Source of the DNA: Clostridiales bacterium
GTDB lineage: Bacteria; Bacillota; Clostridia; Saccharofermentanales; Saccharofermentanaceae
Direction: 5' to 3'
Length of the DNA stretch: 64,000 bases
Assembly (NCBI GenBank): GCA_017509245.1
Contig: JAFWQC010000035.1
Location: forward strand, 19,220-83,219
The position numbers were made by a program, and so were the translations under genes. Of the stretch, positions 19,758 to 29,202 are shown piece after piece. Numbering within the stretch: the first letter of the stretch is position 1; every line of letters begins with the position of its first letter. The notes beneath the pieces are model-generated. The model had not been told where the DNA came from. It did no database searches and saw only the letters and a program-made list of their open reading frames with translations.

Positions 19758-22175
19758 TCAAGCTCTTAAAGTGATGCCGTATTTCTCGTTGAGACCTGCA
19801 AGGATGGCAGAAACGAAGCCGTCGATAGTCTCAGGCTTGAACTCCTCTTCCACTGGTGTGAATACAACACTGAAAGCAAGGCTCTTCTTGTCGTCTCCGA
19901 GCTGTGCTCCCTCATAGATATCGAAGAGTTCGATCTTCGTGATGTAGTCACAGGATGCCTTGATCTCCTTCTCGACTTGAGCGCATGTAACATCCTTGTT
20001 CATAACGAAACAGAAATCGCGCTTCTCTTCAAGGAACTTCGGAAGAGGTGTGAACTTTCTTTCCTTGCCGTAATACTTGCTCAAAGTCCTGAGGTCGATC
20101 TCAGCAACATATGCGGGAACTCTCATGTCGAGTTCATCGCAGATCTCATATAGGACCTGTCCGAGGTAGCCTACTTCCTCGCCGTTGCAGATAACCTTGG
20201 CAGTTCTGCCCGGGTGGAGGAAGGTTTTCGATGTCTTCTCATAATCAAATTCGACATCAAGCGCATCAGCAACAACTGATACAAGACCCTTTAATGAATA
20301 GAAATCCTCATCTTCGCCGAACACACCGATGCAGATCGTCTCGCGCTCGTCAGGATATTCCGTGAGAGGCAGAGCCTTGGGCAGGAACTTGTTGCCCATC
20401 TCGTAGATACGGCCTGACAGAATGGAATTCTTCTGATTGCGCGCCATTGCCTTGATCATCTGCGGAGCAAGAGTCGTACGCATAAGTGAAAGATCGATGT
20501 TGATCGGGTTCATGATCTTTATCGCAAATCTCTCGGGAGCGTCCTCAGGCAGACGGAGAAGATCGAAATCAGAGGGCGAGAAGAACGAATAATGTACACC
20601 TTCACTTGCGCCTGCAGCACAGAGTGCATTCTTGATCTTGAGTTCAGAACGCTGCTTCAGGTTATATCCGCCGGAAGTAACCTTCGCCGTCGGGATGAAT
20701 GTAGGCGTGATGTGTTCGTAACCGTACATACGGATTACTTCTTCTGCAACATCCTGATAGGATTCCATATCAACACGGTAACCGGGAATGGAAATCTTTA
20801 ACTCATCGCCGTTGAGAACTGGTGCGAAGTTAAGATTCGTGAGAATGCGTACGATATCCTCATCAGGAACAGTGATTCCGAGAACGCCGTTAACGCGTGA
20901 GACGCTTACTGTAAGATCGCGGGGCTCAATGGAGTTGCCTGTGTTGACATCGAACGAAGTCTTTGAGACCTTGCCGCAGCCGAGCTCCTCGATGAGGTGC
21001 AGTGCACGCTTCATTGCCATGACTGTCGTATATTCGTCGACACCCTTGGAGAATCTCATGCTCGAATCAGATACCTGACCCAGAGCCTTGGAACTCTTAC
21101 GGATGTTGTCGTGAGCGAACTTGGCAGCTTCGAACATAACTGCAGATGTTGTATCCAGGATCTCGGAATTGAGACCGCCCATGATGCCTGCAAGGGCAAC
21201 GGGCTTCTTTCCGTCGCAGATGACGAGATTATCAGAAGTAAGAGAGAATTCCTTCTCATCAAGTGTAACGATCTTCTCACCGTTATCAGCGCGGCGGACA
21301 TGTATCTCACCGCCTTCGAGATAAGAGTAATCGAATGCGTGCATCGGCTGTCCGAGTTCATAAAGAACATAGTTGGTGATGTCTACAATGTTGGAGATCG
21401 CAGAACATCCGACCAGAGCAAGACGGCGCTTCATCCATGCGGGTGAATCAGAGATCGTAACGTCGGAAACATAGTGACCGATGTATCTCGGGCAAAGATC
21501 GGGAGCTGATACGCGGATATTGAAGTCAATTGCAACATCGCTCTCAGTGTAATCCAGAGCAGGCTCCTTAATGGGCTTGCCGAGAACTGCCGCAACTTCT
21601 CTCGCGATACCGAAGATAGACTGGCAGTCAGGACGGTTTGCCGTTATGGAAACATCGAAAATATAATCGTCAAGACCAAGTATAGGCTTAACGTCAGCGC
21701 CCGGAACGGAATCAGCAGGAAGAACCAGAAGTCCGTTATAGCCTGCACCCGGGAACATTTCCTCGGAAACGCCGAGTTCAACGCCTGAGCAAAGCATACC
21801 GAATGAATCGTAGCCTCTGAGCTTGCCCTGACCGATCGTCATGACACCTTCGACCGTAACGTGGTCTTTTGCGGTTGCATAAACTTGTGCTCCGATGAGG
21901 GCCAGAGGATACTTTCCGCCTGCCTCTACGTTATCGGCGCCGCAGCAGATCTGGAGGATGCCATTTTCGCCCGCATCAACAGTGCAAAGATGAAGGTGTG
22001 TGCCTTCAATGGCTTCGCAAGTCTTTACTTCACCGACAACGACCTTGCTGATGTCCTTGCCGACTTCGTACTTCTCCTCAACCTCGAAACCGCAGGAGAA
22101 TAGCTTGTCTTCGAGCTCATCGGGTGTAACGTCAATATCAACATAATCTTTAAGCCAACTTAATGGTACTAACAT
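19758..22175 (-). CDS. pheT: phenylalanyl-tRNA synthetase beta subunit
   Basis: Partner of PheS in the alpha2-beta2 enzyme that charges tRNA-Phe. The 805-residue protein has the N-terminal MLVPLSWLKDYVDI start, an EMAP/Trbp111-like tRNA-binding domain (about 40-150), the B3/B4 editing domain, B5 and the C-terminal FDX-ACB anticodon-binding domain beginning near PKFLEEKRDFCFVMN. Length is typical. It follows pheS by 18 nt and shares its T-box control. Confidence 0.96.
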   Translation of the reverse strand: MLVPLSWLKDYVDIDVTPDELEDKLFSCGFEVEEKYEVGKDISKVVVGEVKTCEAIEGTHLHLCTVDAGENGILQICCGADNVEAGGKYPLALIGAQVYATAKDHVTVEGVMTIGQGKLRGYDSFGMLCSGVELGVSEEMFPGAGYNGLLVLPADSVPGADVKPILGLDDYIFDVSITANRPDCQSIFGIAREVAAVLGKPIKEPALDYTESDVAIDFNIRVSAPDLCPRYIGHYVSDVTISDSPAWMKRRLALVGCSAISNIVDITNYVLYELGQPMHAFDYSYLEGGEIHVRRADNGEKIVTLDEKEFSLTSDNLVICDGKKPVALAGIMGGLNSEILDTTSAVMFEAAKFAHDNIRKSSKALGQVSDSSMRFSKGVDEYTTVMAMKRALHLIEELGCGKVSKTSFDVNTGNSIEPRDLTVSVSRVNGVLGITVPDEDIVRILTNLNFAPVLNGDELKISIPGYRVDMESYQDVAEEVIRMYGYEHITPTFIPTAKVTSGGYNLKQRSELKIKNALCAAGASEGVHYSFFSPSDFDLLRLPEDAPERFAIKIMNPINIDLSLMRTTLAPQMIKAMARNQKNSILSGRIYEMGNKFLPKALPLTEYPDERETICIGVFGEDEDFYSLKGLVSVVADALDVEFDYEKTSKTFLHPGRTAKVICNGEEVGYLGQVLYEICDELDMRVPAYVAEIDLRTLSKYYGKERKFTPLPKFLEEKRDFCFVMNKDVTCAQVEKEIKASCDYITKIELFDIYEGAQLGDDKKSLAFSVVFTPVEEEFKPETIDGFVSAILAGLNEKYGITLRA

Positions 22176-22193
22176 ATTCTTGCCTCCCTTTCC

Positions 22194-23237
22194 TTAGTCA
22201 TCGATCTGTTCAAGTACTCTGAGATCGGATTCAAACAGCATCTTGATGTTGTTGATCCCGTACTTGAGCATGGCAATACGATCGATACCGATACCGAAAG
22301 CCAGACCGCTGTATTTGTCGCTGTCGATTCCGCAGCCTTCAAGGACTTTCTTGTTGACCACGCCTGCACCGAGGACTTCGATCCAGCCTGTTCCCTTGCA
22401 GAGCTTGCAGCCCTTGCCGCCGCACTGGAAGCAGCTTACGTCAACTTCGACGGAAGGCTCCGTGAACGGGAAGTATGAAGGTCTAAGACGTGTTCTTGTC
22501 TCTTCTCCGAAGATCTTCTTAACGAATACGTCGAGCATACCCTGAAGATCACAGAGCGTGATACCCTCGTCTACTACAAGTCCTTCCATCTGGGAGAACA
22601 TAGGAGAGTGTGTGGCATCGTCATCTGAACGGAAGACCTTACCTGGTGAGATGATCTTTATAGGCGGCTGCTGTGATTCCATGACATGAACCTGGCCTGC
22701 AGAAGTCTGGGTTCTCAAAAGGAACTCAGGGCTTAAATAAAAAGTATCCTGCATGTCACGCGAAGGGTGATCCTTCGGAATGTTAAGAGCCGTGAAGTTA
22801 TAGTGATCTGTCTCGATCTCATTGCCCTCGTAAACCGAGAAGCCCATTGAACCGAATATATCAACGATCTGATTTCTTACCTGTGTATTGGGATGGAGAT
22901 AGCCCTTCTTCTGCTTCTTCTCGGGAAGAGTAACATCGATGGCTTCAGCCTCATAGCGTGCCTTCTGCTCCTGTGCCTTGAAATCCTCATCCAGAGCATC
23001 GAACATCTCCGTTGCATAGGCCCTTAATTCATTGACCATCTTGCCATAATCGGCCTTCTGCTCCTTGGGAATCTTGCCCATCTCCTTCATGAGAGAACCG
23101 ATCGAGCCTTCCTTGGAGTCCATTACTTTCTTTTTGTACTCGAAAACTTCCCTGGAGCTGTTGAGCTTTGTCAGATCATCTGTGATCTGAACCTTGATCG
23201 CGGTTAACTTCTCACTTAATTCACTAAGTTCAGCCAT
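22194..23237 (-). CDS. pheS: phenylalanyl-tRNA synthetase alpha subunit
   Basis: Class II synthetase subunit with the active site for Phe and ATP. The 347-residue protein has an N-terminal coiled coil (about 1-85), then [10 protein letters not shown], motif 2 with the segment [35 protein letters not shown] and motif 3 [20 protein letters not shown] ribosome site precedes ATG at 23237. The mRNA leader is a T-box, so expression should rise when uncharged tRNA-Phe builds up. Confidence 0.97.
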   Translation of the reverse strand: MAELSELSEKLTAIKVQITDDLTKLNSSREVFEYKKKVMDSKEGSIGSLMKEMGKIPKEQKADYGKMVNELRAYATEMFDALDEDFKAQEQKARYEAEAIDVTLPEKKQKKGYLHPNTQVRNQIVDIFGSMGFSVYEGNEIETDHYNFTALNIPKDHPSRDMQDTFYLSPEFLLRTQTSAGQVHVMESQQPPIKIISPGKVFRSDDDATHSPMFSQMEGLVVDEGITLCDLQGMLDVFVKKIFGEETRTRLRPSYFPFTEPSVEVDVSCFQCGGKGCKLCKGTGWIEVLGAGVVNKKVLEGCGIDSDKYSGLAFGIGIDRIAMLKYGINNIKMLFESDLRVLEQIDD

Positions 23238-23290
23238 GTTTTCCTCCTGTCTTTGAGGGGGTCTGACCCCATCAAATTTGCCTGAGCATT

Positions 23291-23325
23291 AAAAAATCCC
23301 ACGGCAATTATTCATTGCCATGGGA
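23291..23325 (-). terminator. T-box terminator hairpin
   Basis: On the minus strand TCCCATGGCAAT pairs with ATTGCCGTGGGA around a 5-nt loop and is followed by TTTTTT. It is the conditional terminator that stops transcription before pheS when tRNA-Phe is charged. Confidence 0.92.
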
Positions 23326-23568
23326 CGAATTAGCGTTTATTATGCACCTTCGCGGTACCACCCATGTTCGGAAAACCCTTATAGCCTTCCGCCCTTATCT
23401 CCGCGCCGTAATGCCGCGCGATGCATCTGCTTAGTCAGTATAAATACCGTTTCCGTCAGAGTGCTCCGGTGTTGAAATTCATCTTTCTACCCTTAGTATC
23501 GTGCTTTCAGCCGGTGACACGACTCTCTGTTACTGTCATAGGAAGACTACTTACGCACCTTCATTGCA
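23291..23568 (-). promoter_or_regulatory. T-box leader of pheS-pheT (tRNA-Phe responsive)
   Basis: The minus strand between the promoter and pheS contains the conserved T-box sequence GGGTGGTACCGCG (23351-23363), followed by a terminator hairpin. An upstream stem region includes a TTC triplet (23474-23476) inside GAATTTCAAC, the expected Phe specifier. Uncharged tRNA-Phe should pair with the specifier and the GGTA of the T-box bulge and favour the antiterminator. The specifier position is assigned by eye. Confidence 0.92.
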
Positions 23569-23574
23569 GAGCCT

Positions 23575-23604
23575 ATTCTACATATAAAAACGGAAAAAAG
23601 TCAA
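23575..23604 (-). promoter_or_regulatory. promoter of the pheS-pheT T-box transcript
   Basis: On the minus strand TTGACT (23599-23604) and TAGAAT (23575-23580) are 18 nt apart. The predicted start near 23568 puts the whole T-box in the leader. Confidence 0.8.
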
Positions 23605-23632
23605 GCAAACCCCAGTAACGGAGCGGAATCGT

Positions 23633-24292
23633 TCACATCGAGAAGAACGGATTGAACTTTATCTCTTCGCCGATCGTAGACGCGGGACCGTGCCCCGGGA
23701 AGATCTTAAGGGCGGGATTTAAGGTCTTGATCCTCCTGACGGATTCCATGATCGACTTTGCATTTCCGCCGGGCATATCAGTACGTCCGACAGATCCTCT
23801 GAATACCGTATCGCCGGTAAACAGGAGTTCTTCCCCGTTAAAGGCTGCCAAGAAACAGACACTTCCGAGCGTGTGTCCGGGTGTCTCGAAAACCTTGACC
23901 GAGATATCGTCATCTTTATAGATAGTCTGACCGTAAGTTCCCGCAAGGTTGGTAAATTTGAAATCATATAAGATCTCAGAACCTTCCATATAAGAGCAGT
24001 TCATAAAGCCGTTGCCGAGAAGATCCTTGTCATTGCTGCTGAAGAAAACCTTTGCCAGAGGATAAGTATCCTGCCATTCACTTATATATTTGATGTGATC
24101 GTGATGGCCGTGCGTAACAAAAACGGCCTTGACCTTGCATTCGCCCTTGGAAAGGCCCGGCATATTGCAGTAAGACTCAGCCATCTCCGGAGAAACTGAC
24201 GGATCAATAACAAAAAGACCGGACTCGCCGGTTAAGATATACATATTGGACTCCAAAGGTCCTAAGGGGACAGTTATCAGCCTGCGTTCCAT
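23633..24292 (-). CDS. MBL-fold metallo-hydrolase, glyoxalase II-like
   Basis: A 219-residue cytosolic metallo-beta-lactamase fold protein with the metal motif HGHHDH (61-66), then HTLGSVCF, FTGDTVFRGSVGRTDMPGG and FPGHGP, all typical of the GloB/YcbL-like hydrolase group. The natural substrate cannot be told from sequence; S-lactoyl thioesters or other small thioesters are possible. It overlaps the methylglyoxal-synthase-like gene by 16 nt, a pairing that hints at aldehyde metabolism, although that partner appears to lack catalytic residues. Confidence 0.85.
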   Translation of the reverse strand: MERRLITVPLGPLESNMYILTGESGLFVIDPSVSPEMAESYCNMPGLSKGECKVKAVFVTHGHHDHIKYISEWQDTYPLAKVFFSSNDKDLLGNGFMNCSYMEGSEILYDFKFTNLAGTYGQTIYKDDDISVKVFETPGHTLGSVCFLAAFNGEELLFTGDTVFRGSVGRTDMPGGNAKSIMESVRRIKTLNPALKIFPGHGPASTIGEEIKFNPFFSM

Positions 24293-24669
24293 TCGCGGTA
24301 ATCAAGGGCACCGCTGTCGATAGCGGTAACAAGGATCTCTGCTGAAGCGATATTCGTAGCATAAGGGATCGTATTCTGGTCGCATACATCCAGAAGTTCG
24401 AACGGATTGGACTCGCCAACCTGACGTCCGTCCCTTAAATAGATAACGCAGTCAATGCCATTGTATTCCGCTCTTGATGCGAGCTGCTCAAAGCCGCTCG
24501 AATAATCCACAGAAAGACCTGAAACATCCAGATCTGCAGATGACTTAAGAAGTTTTGCGGTGTTGTAAACGGAGATGAGCTGATGTTTCTCAAGCAAGGG
24601 CTTGTAGGCAATGCAGAAATTGACCAGTAACTCGGTCTTTCTATTGTCAGCCATCAAAACTATTTTCAT
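24277..24669 (-). CDS. methylglyoxal-synthase-like protein lacking catalytic residues
   Basis: The 130-residue protein aligns along its length with MgsA: MKIVLMADN, KTELLVNFCIAY, RAEYNGID and PYATNIASAEILV. Yet the residues used by E. coli MgsA differ: His19-Asp20 are Asp8-Asn9, the GGDQQ loop reads SGFEQ so Asp71 becomes Phe60, and the His98 region reads GESNP. Only the Asp of the RDP motif (Asp80) remains. It may be a binding protein or an enzyme with another activity. ATG at 24669 has GGAG 7 nt upstream; an earlier in-frame start lacks one. Confidence 0.75.
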   Translation of the reverse strand: MKIVLMADNRKTELLVNFCIAYKPLLEKHQLISVYNTAKLLKSSADLDVSGLSVDYSSGFEQLASRAEYNGIDCVIYLRDGRQVGESNPFELLDVCDQNTIPYATNIASAEILVTAIDSGALDYREWNAG

Positions 24670-24699
24670 CCGAAATCTCCCATTAAAGCGAATAAACAA

Positions 24700-24728
24700 A
24701 TTGTACAGTAAAATGCCAATTTGAGCAA
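24700..24728 (-). promoter_or_regulatory. promoter of the MGS-like/metallo-hydrolase pair
   Basis: On the minus strand TTGCTC (24723-24728) and TACAAT (24700-24705) are 17 nt apart, about 30 nt before the start codon. Confidence 0.6.
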
Positions 24729-24804
24729 CTATCTTTATAAAAAATCAACAATGAGAAAAACAAATTCCGGCATTATCCGAAACAGACGCGTTTTTCAGGC
24801 ACTA

Positions 24805-27123
24805 TCAGTTGGATCTGTTACTGTTTGAAGGCATATAATCGCCCAGAATCGGGTTGTCAGTAAACAGTGTCTTTGATGAGTCAACCTGCTCGTTAAAGTA
24901 AGCGGCCATGATCTTTTTCGCGATCTCGATAGTCGAAGCACCCCATTGGCCCTTCTCAACCACGAGAGCAACCGCAACTTCAGGATTATCCTTTGGGGCA
25001 TAGCAAATGAACAGACCGTTCGAATACTCCTTACGTGAATCCTCGAATCCCGTCTCCGCTGTACCGGTCTTACATACCATCTGAACCGGATAGTTTTTAA
25101 ACTGTTTCTGGGCTGATGAGTTCCAGCGGTATGTTCCGGTGAACACGCATCTCATTGCCGTCCTTACTGCAGTGATATTCTCTTCTGCAATTCCAATGTC
25201 TACAGGCTCCTTCTGACCCTGGTAAAGGATCGATCCGTCGCTTGCGACGACCTTATCGATCACATAAGGCGTGCAGAGTTTGTTTGTTGCTATTCCGCAT
25301 GTATATCTGCAGAGCTGAAGGATCGTGAAGCAGTCATCGAACTGGCCGATAGAAGCCTGCGCCGTATTTGACGGGAACCATGTCTTATCGTAGATCGACT
25401 GACGGGTAAGTCTCTTGTTCTCACGGCTGCTCATGACTCCGGATATCTCACCCGGAAGATCGATGCCGGACTTAACTCCAAGACCGAATCTGTAAGCCAT
25501 CGCCGATATATTGTCGATACCCGTCCTCGTACCGAGGATCATGAAGTAGATATTGCAGGACTGTGCCATGGCCTCATTGAGTGTCATCAATCCGTGACCT
25601 TCATCAGGAAGCTCGAGGCATTTAAAGATCCAGCCGTCGCAGTCGTAAGGGCTGACGCATATGAGCGAATTGCTCGTCGGGGTGATGTCCCCGCTCTCTA
25701 ATGCGGCAAGTGCAGTACAGGGCTTAAATGTGGAACCCGGAGCATACATCGACATGATCGCACGGTTCCACAAAGGAAGGTCTCCTGCCGTAATATCCTG
25801 GTATTCATCAACACCGAGATAGTACTTAACCTGTTCCTTCGCCTGTTCATCGCCGTAGTTGGCAAGGATAAAGTCATTCGGGTCATAGTTAGGGTAAGAA
25901 GCCATCGCTATAACGGCGCCCGTGTTAACATTCATCATAACGAATGCTCCGGCTGATGCGGTCTTGATACCGGAAGTATCATTCTCCCTCTGGGCAAGGA
26001 TGTATTCCTTAAGCGCCTGGGTTCCGACTTCCTGTATGTGTGAATCGATGGTGAGATATACTGTCGCGCCTTCCACCGGCTCAACTCCATAGCTCTGGGG
26101 AACAAAAAGGCCGTCCTCACCGTCCTTTGTCCAGATGCTGTAGGGCGTTATTCCGCTCTTGCCGTGAAGATATCTTTCCATCTGGGACTCGACGCCGGAT
26201 TTTCCGACGACATCGTCACTCGTGTAGCCGAAAGGTGCAAGGTCAGAATATGTAACGCTTGAGATCTTACCTACATAGCCGAGGACATGGCTCGCATAAA
26301 GGGCTTCCGTCGAGTAATTTCTCGCATATTCCTTACCCGCAACGATACCCATGTAATGGTAATTCTGCTCTTCGAAGATTCTAATCAGCTCATCAGGAAC
26401 ATTAGTAGCGATCTTAACAGGTGTTCCTTTTACGAAAGCCCAGTTATCAGTAAATATCTGATATCTGATCCTAATGATCCTGTAAGCTTCTTCGATAGTG
26501 TAATTATTGTCGATATTGAATTTTTTTCGAAGATATAAGAAAAAGACATTAGGATCGGTCTTAACGTAATCATCAGAGAACGTAACGATAACGCCCGAAG
26601 CATAATCCTTGAGGTCAAAAAGGTTCGAATCGGACTGCCAGAGCCTTATCTTCTCTTCACTCTTAACAAATCTCGCCTTCGGATCCAGGACGAAATACTG
26701 GTCAAGGTCAGAAACGTCGATGCAGTAATACTGGTCGAAAAGATAACTCAGTTCAAGGCACAGCTCATTAAGTGACTCATCATCCAGATAAGCATTCGCG
26801 ATCATTACGGTGTTGTATTCCGTACTCGAAGCCAGAAGAACTCCCTTGCTGTCGTAGATATCTCCTCTCGGAGCCTGTGAAGTATACTGCCTGATTACAC
26901 CCGAGGAGCTCTCAGACAACGTCTTCTGGTAAGGTGAGAACTGGAGTTTGGTCGTCATGATAAGGATGATGACACCGAAAGTAACGAATATGGCCGCGAG
27001 GACCAGATATCTGTTGGTAAGGAAATTGAAGGCACGCTTTAAGAGAGAGCCTGCATCATTTCTGCCGCCCTTCTCAGCATTGTTATCAAATGCGCCATAG
27101 TCTTCGATCAGATTCCGAGCCAT
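24805..27123 (-). CDS. mrdA: penicillin-binding protein 2 (elongasome transpeptidase)
   Basis: Cross-links peptidoglycan during side-wall growth. The 772-residue class B PBP has one N-terminal membrane helix (about 38-58), the dimerisation segment RGDIYDSKGVLLAS (86-99), and a transpeptidase domain with the three penicillin-binding motifs STFK (464-467, nucleophile Ser464), SCN (522-524) and KTG (685-687). It overlaps mreD by 16 nt at its start, which places it in the Rod elongation cluster and supports PBP2 over a division PBP. Confidence 0.92.
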   Translation of the reverse strand: MARNLIEDYGAFDNNAEKGGRNDAGSLLKRAFNFLTNRYLVLAAIFVTFGVIILIMTTKLQFSPYQKTLSESSSGVIRQYTSQAPRGDIYDSKGVLLASSTEYNTVMIANAYLDDESLNELCLELSYLFDQYYCIDVSDLDQYFVLDPKARFVKSEEKIRLWQSDSNLFDLKDYASGVIVTFSDDYVKTDPNVFFLYLRKKFNIDNNYTIEEAYRIIRIRYQIFTDNWAFVKGTPVKIATNVPDELIRIFEEQNYHYMGIVAGKEYARNYSTEALYASHVLGYVGKISSVTYSDLAPFGYTSDDVVGKSGVESQMERYLHGKSGITPYSIWTKDGEDGLFVPQSYGVEPVEGATVYLTIDSHIQEVGTQALKEYILAQRENDTSGIKTASAGAFVMMNVNTGAVIAMASYPNYDPNDFILANYGDEQAKEQVKYYLGVDEYQDITAGDLPLWNRAIMSMYAPGSTFKPCTALAALESGDITPTSNSLICVSPYDCDGWIFKCLELPDEGHGLMTLNEAMAQSCNIYFMILGTRTGIDNISAMAYRFGLGVKSGIDLPGEISGVMSSRENKRLTRQSIYDKTWFPSNTAQASIGQFDDCFTILQLCRYTCGIATNKLCTPYVIDKVVASDGSILYQGQKEPVDIGIAEENITAVRTAMRCVFTGTYRWNSSAQKQFKNYPVQMVCKTGTAETGFEDSRKEYSNGLFICYAPKDNPEVAVALVVEKGQWGASTIEIAKKIMAAYFNEQVDSSKTLFTDNPILGDYMPSNSNRSN

Positions 27124-27743
27124 GTGCCTTCACCCTGCTTTTTTAATATTTCATCATTTTTCGAGTTGCCTTTGAAAGATACCGGACCCAGGAATCTCAA
27201 GAGCAGCATCAACGGTACTGCAGCAATAGCATTGAGCAGGAGCTGCGGCAGGAACGAATGGACCAGGAACGTCAAAGGCATATAAAGGCTTGATTCCGCG
27301 CCCGCAAGATTGCTCCATCCGTAAATAAGCAGGTATCCTGCCGTTTTGTAGCAGACTGTCGCGAAAATAACCGCTACGAACGAGAAAGGTATATTGCGGT
27401 GCATCCTCTTGGTAAAGAACGAAGCTCCGATGATCCCCACCGCAAAGAGCGTGAAAGCTCCCATAAAAGCCGTGACCCTGACGTCTCCGTCAAGACCGAC
27501 GACCGCAGGCGGCGAGAAAACATCCCTTACAAGTCCGCATATGAAACCGACGACAGCACCGTCCCAAAATCCGTTAAAATATCCGGAGAGCACGACGAAA
27601 ACAAACATCAGGTCAGCAGTCTGTCCCTTGAAGCTGAATGCATCCGGGAACGAGACCTGTATAGATGAGACCAGGATAATATAGACCGCATAGACCACGA
27701 TCTTTCTTACTCTGGATCTGGTGTTTGCGTTGATCAGTCTCAT
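27108..27743 (-). CDS. mreD: rod-shape protein MreD
   Basis: A 211-residue inner membrane protein with about five hydrophobic segments, a short basic N-terminus and the family-like FSFKGQTADLMFVFVVLSGYFNGFWDGAVVGFICGLVRDVFSP region. MreD works with MreC and PBP2 in the elongasome. It lies 2 nt after mreC and overlaps the PBP2 gene. No mreB is in this window. Confidence 0.88.
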   Translation of the reverse strand: MRLINANTRSRVRKIVVYAVYIILVSSIQVSFPDAFSFKGQTADLMFVFVVLSGYFNGFWDGAVVGFICGLVRDVFSPPAVVGLDGDVRVTAFMGAFTLFAVGIIGASFFTKRMHRNIPFSFVAVIFATVCYKTAGYLLIYGWSNLAGAESSLYMPLTFLVHSFLPQLLLNAIAAVPLMLLLRFLGPVSFKGNSKNDEILKKQGEGTWLGI

Positions 27744-27745
27744 AT

Positions 27746-28627
27746 TTATGTACCCTGGGCAACAGTACTTTCCGCAGGTTCCGCTTCAACATAAGGGATC
27801 ATGATGAACACATCTTCGAGTCTTCCGATCTGTGAATAGGGCTTTAATGTAGCCGTTACTTCGAGAGCATTTGAATAATCAACACTCTGGATAACGCCGA
27901 TCGGAATACCTTCAGGGAAAAGGCCGCCGTCACCCGAAGTAACGATCTCCATTCCCGGCTCAAGATGAACGTCAGGATCAATGTCCTTAACAAGGCAGAG
28001 GCCGTACCTTTTGAGCTCGGCATCGCCTATTACCATAAAAGTCGCGCCGTTAACGACGTTGACCTTGCCTGCTACTGCAAAGCCCTCGTGAAGGAGCGGA
28101 AGAACTCTGGATTCAGTGTCTGAAGTCTCTATAACTCGTCCGACAAGGTTCATCTCAACGTCAAGCACCGGGAAGGAATTACCTTCTTCGAGGACGATTC
28201 CGTCTGTAGAACCCGCATTAAGCCTGATCGTAGAGAACCATTCGTCAGATTCTCTCGAGAGGATGGAAGCACCGTAGATATCGTAATTACTGAACATATC
28301 CTTGATATGAAGGGCATCTTTAAGCTCTTCATAACGGAGTGCCGCTTCCTCGTTCTGGGTCAGCTGATATCTTAAGTCAGCGATCTGTGCCTTCAAAGCT
28401 TCGTTCTCTTCCCTGATCGCGATACCGTCAGTAATGGCGGACCAGAAATCCGACAAAGTATCGCCAGCCCTCTTTACAACGGACTGGGCCGGTGAACTTA
28501 CAAGCTGAACAGGTTTTAAGAGCTTTTTGACAGGACTTCCCGGAAGCAGGCTCAGCACGGAAAACGCTGCTAATACAAGCAGAACGATAAGTGCTATGAA
28601 CCATTTAGACTTCAAAAGTTTTTTCAA
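27746..28627 (-). CDS. mreC: rod-shape protein MreC
   Basis: A 293-residue single-pass protein: membrane helix at about 10-28, coiled coil with ENEALKAQIADLRYQL (about 77-105), then a beta-rich domain with GASILSRESDEWFSTIRLNAGSTDGI, VVDVEMNLVGRVIE-like and VTSGDGGLFPEGIPIGVI. MreC scaffolds the elongasome outside the membrane and activates PBP2. First of the mreC-mreD-PBP2 cluster, 26 nt after a SEC-C protein gene. Confidence 0.93.
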   Translation of the reverse strand: MKKLLKSKWFIALIVLLVLAAFSVLSLLPGSPVKKLLKPVQLVSSPAQSVVKRAGDTLSDFWSAITDGIAIREENEALKAQIADLRYQLTQNEEAALRYEELKDALHIKDMFSNYDIYGASILSRESDEWFSTIRLNAGSTDGIVLEEGNSFPVLDVEMNLVGRVIETSDTESRVLPLLHEGFAVAGKVNVVNGATFMVIGDAELKRYGLCLVKDIDPDVHLEPGMEIVTSGDGGLFPEGIPIGVIQSVDYSNALEVTATLKPYSQIGRLEDVFIMIPYVEAEPAESTVAQGT

Positions 28628-28653
28628 GAATACTCTCCCGACGTGTTAAGGGA

Positions 28654-29178
28654 TCAGCCCTTCTTACCGCAGCAGTTCTTATACTTCTTGCCTGAACCGC
28701 AAGGGCACGGATCATTACGTCCGATGTGCTCTGCGTGAGCCATGTTGCTCTCACGGTATTCACGTGTGATCTCGTTTCTCTTCTCTTCGGAGAGGATATT
28801 GTTCCATGCCTTGATGTTATAAAGCCAGTCAGCCTTTGCATCACGCATGTTGTAGTAAAGCTTCTCGTAATCGATATCGAGCTTGATCTGATAGTCATCA
28901 TCGATCGCTTCCATATCAAGGGCATCAGCATTTGTGATACTTGTCTTGATACCGTCGATGAAGCCTACGAATACGTCCATTGAATCCTTGGGGAATTCAA
29001 GCTTATGAGCAAGCTCTGAAGCTGTGCCGCTAAGGAACTCGCCGTTATCGGGATATGCACCTAAGATCTTCTCGTAAGCAACCTTTTCGAGCGCGTAATA
29101 ACGGTTGATGTATTCCATATACTCCTGCTGATTGGATGCATCCTCTGATTTGTCCATCCAGGTCTTGTAATAACTCAT
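28654..29178 (-). CDS. SEC-C zinc-motif protein, unknown
   Basis: A 174-residue acidic, mostly helical protein of unknown function ending in [20 protein letters not shown] plus a short tail, the Cys-rich zinc motif also found at the end of SecA. The N-terminal 140 residues match no family I can name. In other proteins SEC-C motifs bind zinc and often target ribosomes or SecB. Its motif is encoded by a 32-nt stretch identical to that in secA. It lies between icd and mreC with short gaps, with GGAG ahead of its ATG. Confidence 0.75.
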   Translation of the reverse strand: MSYYKTWMDKSEDASNQQEYMEYINRYYALEKVAYEKILGAYPDNGEFLSGTASELAHKLEFPKDSMDVFVGFIDGIKTSITNADALDMEAIDDDYQIKLDIDYEKLYYNMRDAKADWLYNIKAWNNILSEEKRNEITREYRESNMAHAEHIGRNDPCPCGSGKKYKNCCGKKG

Positions 29179-29202
29179 TTAAAGTCTCCTCCAAATTCAA
29201 TA

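Noticed and set aside
24730..24790. Terminator after PBP2
   Set aside because: Only a 5-bp imperfect stem (TTCGG/CCGGAA) near a T-rich stretch; too weak to call.
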